A stretch of DNA of 7,927 nucleotides from an uncultured Prevotellaceae bacterium (GTDB lineage Bacteria > Bacteroidota > Bacteroidia > Bacteroidales > Bacteroidaceae): contig CACYKX010000155.1 of the NCBI GenBank assembly GCA_902775075.1, positions 1 through 7,927 on the forward strand, written 5' to 3'. A model generated the notes under the pieces. The model was not told the origin of the DNA, did no database searches, and worked only from the letters and a program-made list of their open reading frames with translations. Position 1 is the stretch's first letter, and each line of letters opens with the position of its first letter. Shown here piece after piece: positions 6,818 to 7,927 of the stretch. A program made the translations under genes and the position numbers.

Positions 6818-7174
6818 TTACTTTTCATTCTCGGCGTTGTATAGTGCAATATCTCCACGCTCACCGGTTCTGATTCTTACAGTGTCCTCTACTGGAATGA
6901 CGAAGATTCGTCCGTCGCCGATCTCACCAGTCTGCGCTGCACGTTGCACTGCCGTGATGGTCTTTTCTACATTCTTGTCGCGAACTACAATATTCAGTAA
7001 CATACGCTCTATACTACTTGTATCATACATTACTCCGCGATAAATCCTCGCTTGGCGCATCTTTCCCTCACCTCTTACATCATAATAAGAGAACCATTCG
7101 ATGTCTGCTGCAAGCAATGCTTCCTTTACTTCTTCGAACTTCGTTTTTCGAATGATTGCTTCAATCTTCTTCAT
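6818..7174 (-). CDS. glnB: P-II family nitrogen regulatory protein
   Basis: This small trimeric signal protein would sense ATP/ADP and 2-oxoglutarate and, given the next gene, bind and block the Amt channel. It has 118 aa against the usual 112. The start MKKIEAIIR and the motifs TGEIGDGRIFVIPVED (82-97) and VRIRTGERGD (99-108) are typical nucleotide-binding P-II segments. The T-loop is unusual: G-K-M-R-Q-A-R-I-Y-R-G-V-M-Y-D (37-51) is one residue shorter than in E. coli GlnB. The Gln39 that coordinates Mg-ATP/2-oxoglutarate is Met by simple alignment, while tyrosines matching Tyr46 and Tyr51 remain at 45 and 50. The name glnB is used in the loose family sense; glnK is equally fitting beside amt. 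AAAGAGAG, 10-17 nt upstream, may serve as ribosome site. First gene of the operon. Confidence 0.93.
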   Translation of the reverse strand: MKKIEAIIRKTKFEEVKEALLAADIEWFSYYDVRGEGKMRQARIYRGVMYDTSSIERMLLNIVVRDKNVEKTITAVQRAAQTGEIGDGRIFVIPVEDTVRIRTGERGDIALYNAENEK

Positions 7175-7237
7175 GTTTACATCTCTCTTTAATAGTTAAT
7201 ACCTTATATTTTCTTACCATTTGTAAGGTTTCTGCTG

Positions 7238-7245
7238 CAAAATTA
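7238..7245 (-). promoter_or_regulatory. -7 box of the P-II/amt/porin/asnB operon
   Basis: Minus-strand TAATTTTG followed by C matches TAnnTTTG, and transcription should start near 7230, leaving a leader of about 55 nt before the P-II gene. The expected -33 TTTG is not at the ideal 19-bp spacing. The nearest TTTG on this strand (complement of 7260-7263) is only 14 bp away and forms half of the palindrome at 7251-7264. A poor -33 element could mean that an activator or other control is involved. Confidence 0.5.
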
Positions 7246-7250
7246 ATTCA

Positions 7251-7264
7251 TTTTGATATCAAAA
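7251..7264. promoter_or_regulatory. Palindrome TTTTGATATCAAAA, candidate operator
   Basis: This is a perfect 14-bp palindrome centred at 7257/7258. It covers about -21 to -34 relative to the expected start of the P-II operon transcript, that is, the spacer and -33 zone. A dimeric regulator bound here would meet RNA polymerase directly. The symmetry is seen in the sequence; the regulator is unknown, and AT-rich palindromes can arise by chance. Confidence 0.4.
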
Positions 7265-7422
7265 ATACCATACTCACGACGATATGTCAGATAAAAAACT
7301 TCAAAAAATCAATTCTGTAAGCAGCGGAAGTCCATATTCTTACAATCTGAAACTATTTTGCATATATTTCCTTTCAATTTAAAACTTTAACAAAAATATA
7401 AGATTATTTTGTAGAAAAAGCA

Positions 7423-7453
7423 TTTCATTATTCTTCATTTCGATATACCTTTG
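7423..7453 (+). promoter_or_regulatory. Promoter of dapF
   Basis: The -7 box TACCTTTG lies at 7446-7453 and a TTTC -33-like element at 7423-7426, spaced by 19 bp. The expected start near 7460 gives a leader of about 43 nt before the dapF ATG at 7503. Confidence 0.6.
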
Positions 7454-7502
7454 CAGCAGAAATCAAACAAAAAGTAAGCGTTTTAAAAATATAATAGTCA
7501 GA

Positions 7503-7927
7503 ATGTCAAACAAGGTTCATTTCACTAAGATGCACGGTGCAGGCAACGATTACATATACGTAGACACCTCTTTATATAGCATCCCCAATCCCGCTCAGGC
7601 TTCCATCAAATGGAGTAAGCCACATTTCGGAATCGGGAGTGATGGACTTGTTCTCATCGGCAAACCGAAGGATCAAGCATCGGCCGATTTCTCGATGCGT
7701 ATCTTTAATGCTGACGGTTCTGAGGCGATGATGTGCGGAAATGCAAGCAGATGTATTGGTAAATATCTGTATGACAAGGGGCTAACTGATAAAAAATCTA
7801 TTCGTTTAGAGACTAAATCGGGCATAAAAACGTTACATTTAAAGATAGACGATAAAAATAAGGTGGAAAGCGTTACCGTGGATATGCTGGAACCTCGATT
7901 TGATGTGACAGAGCAGTTTAATGATGC
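7503..7927 (+). CDS. dapF: Diaminopimelate epimerase, 5' part
   Basis: DapF interconverts LL- and meso-diaminopimelate (EC 5.1.1.7) in the cytoplasm, for lysine and peptidoglycan synthesis. The window holds 141 codons, roughly the first half of a protein usually near 270 aa, and ends inside the gene. Seen here are [15 protein letters not shown] (7-21), [12 protein letters not shown] (41-52), [20 protein letters not shown] (65-84) with the first catalytic Cys at 78, and LETKSG (102-107). The second catalytic Cys lies beyond the window. The ATG at 7503 is the first in frame after the promoter and gives the conserved N-terminus; no strong Shine-Dalgarno is present, only an AT-rich stretch. It runs away from the nitrogen operon and has its own promoter. 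Confidence 0.95.
   Translation, partial: MSNKVHFTKMHGAGNDYIYVDTSLYSIPNPAQASIKWSKPHFGIGSDGLVLIGKPKDQASADFSMRIFNADGSEAMMCGNASRCIGKYLYDKGLTDKKSIRLETKSGIKTLHLKIDDKNKVESVTVDMLEPRFDVTEQFND

Larger units (their letters stand above)
7175..7502. other. Divergent intergenic region, P-II operon/dapF
   Basis: This AT-rich gap of 328 nt separates the P-II operon (leftward) from dapF (rightward). It holds one promoter for each side and a 14-bp palindrome in the P-II promoter. A short inverted repeat (CTTAC 7213-7217 with GTAAG 7223-7227) lies in the P-II leader. The section 7270-7420 between the promoters has no convincing ORF, repeat or RNA gene. Confidence 0.6.

Noticed and set aside
7177..7182. Minimal ATG-TAA start-stop just before the P-II gene on the minus strand
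   Set aside because: Start-stop pairs this short are frequent by chance in AT-rich leaders, and nothing else supports a role.

Overview
The window looks like a chromosomal segment of a Bacteroidales bacterium, most likely from the Prevotella/Segatella group. Four things point there: Bacteroidetes-type promoters (TAnnTTTG -7 boxes) before the gene blocks, weak or absent Shine-Dalgarno sequences, a SusC-like outer-membrane beta-barrel protein without a partner, and remnants of a DUF4248/HU-like gene pair typical of Bacteroidales. The genus is inferred from protein character, not from a search.

Left end (1-450): a decayed module. Positions 42-197 hold the two ends of a DUF4248-type small protein, joined by an internal deletion and broken by two frameshifts. 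Positions 231-422 keep a repeat, a -7 box, a GC-rich leader and an ATGGCAAGA start that runs into a stop after four codons. I read this as the orphan 5' end of an HU-like gene. Positions 450-580 hold nothing I recognise.

Positions 559-2876 (+): a promoter, a structured leader with a 29-codon ORF that overlaps the next gene by ATGA, and a 714-aa outer-membrane beta-barrel protein with a TonB-plug-like domain.

Positions 7258-2920 (-): a nitrogen-assimilation operon in the order P-II regulator, Amt ammonium channel, small Gcw_chp/TorF-type putative porin, glutamine-dependent asparagine synthetase B. It begins at a promoter with a 14-bp palindrome in its spacer. A strong hairpin sits between the porin gene and asnB, and the operon ends at a clear intrinsic terminator (hairpin plus T6) facing the convergent outer-membrane gene. 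Together the products suggest ammonium passage across both membranes, gating by P-II, and capture of nitrogen as asparagine.

Right end (7446-7927, +): a divergent promoter and the 5' part of dapF (diaminopimelate epimerase, lysine and peptidoglycan synthesis), cut off by the window edge.

No tRNA, rRNA, CRISPR array, insertion sequence or complete mobile element was seen. The best candidates for something not fully described are the leader ORF/hairpin arrangement before the outer-membrane gene, the porin built into the ammonium operon, and the unusual T-loop of its P-II protein.
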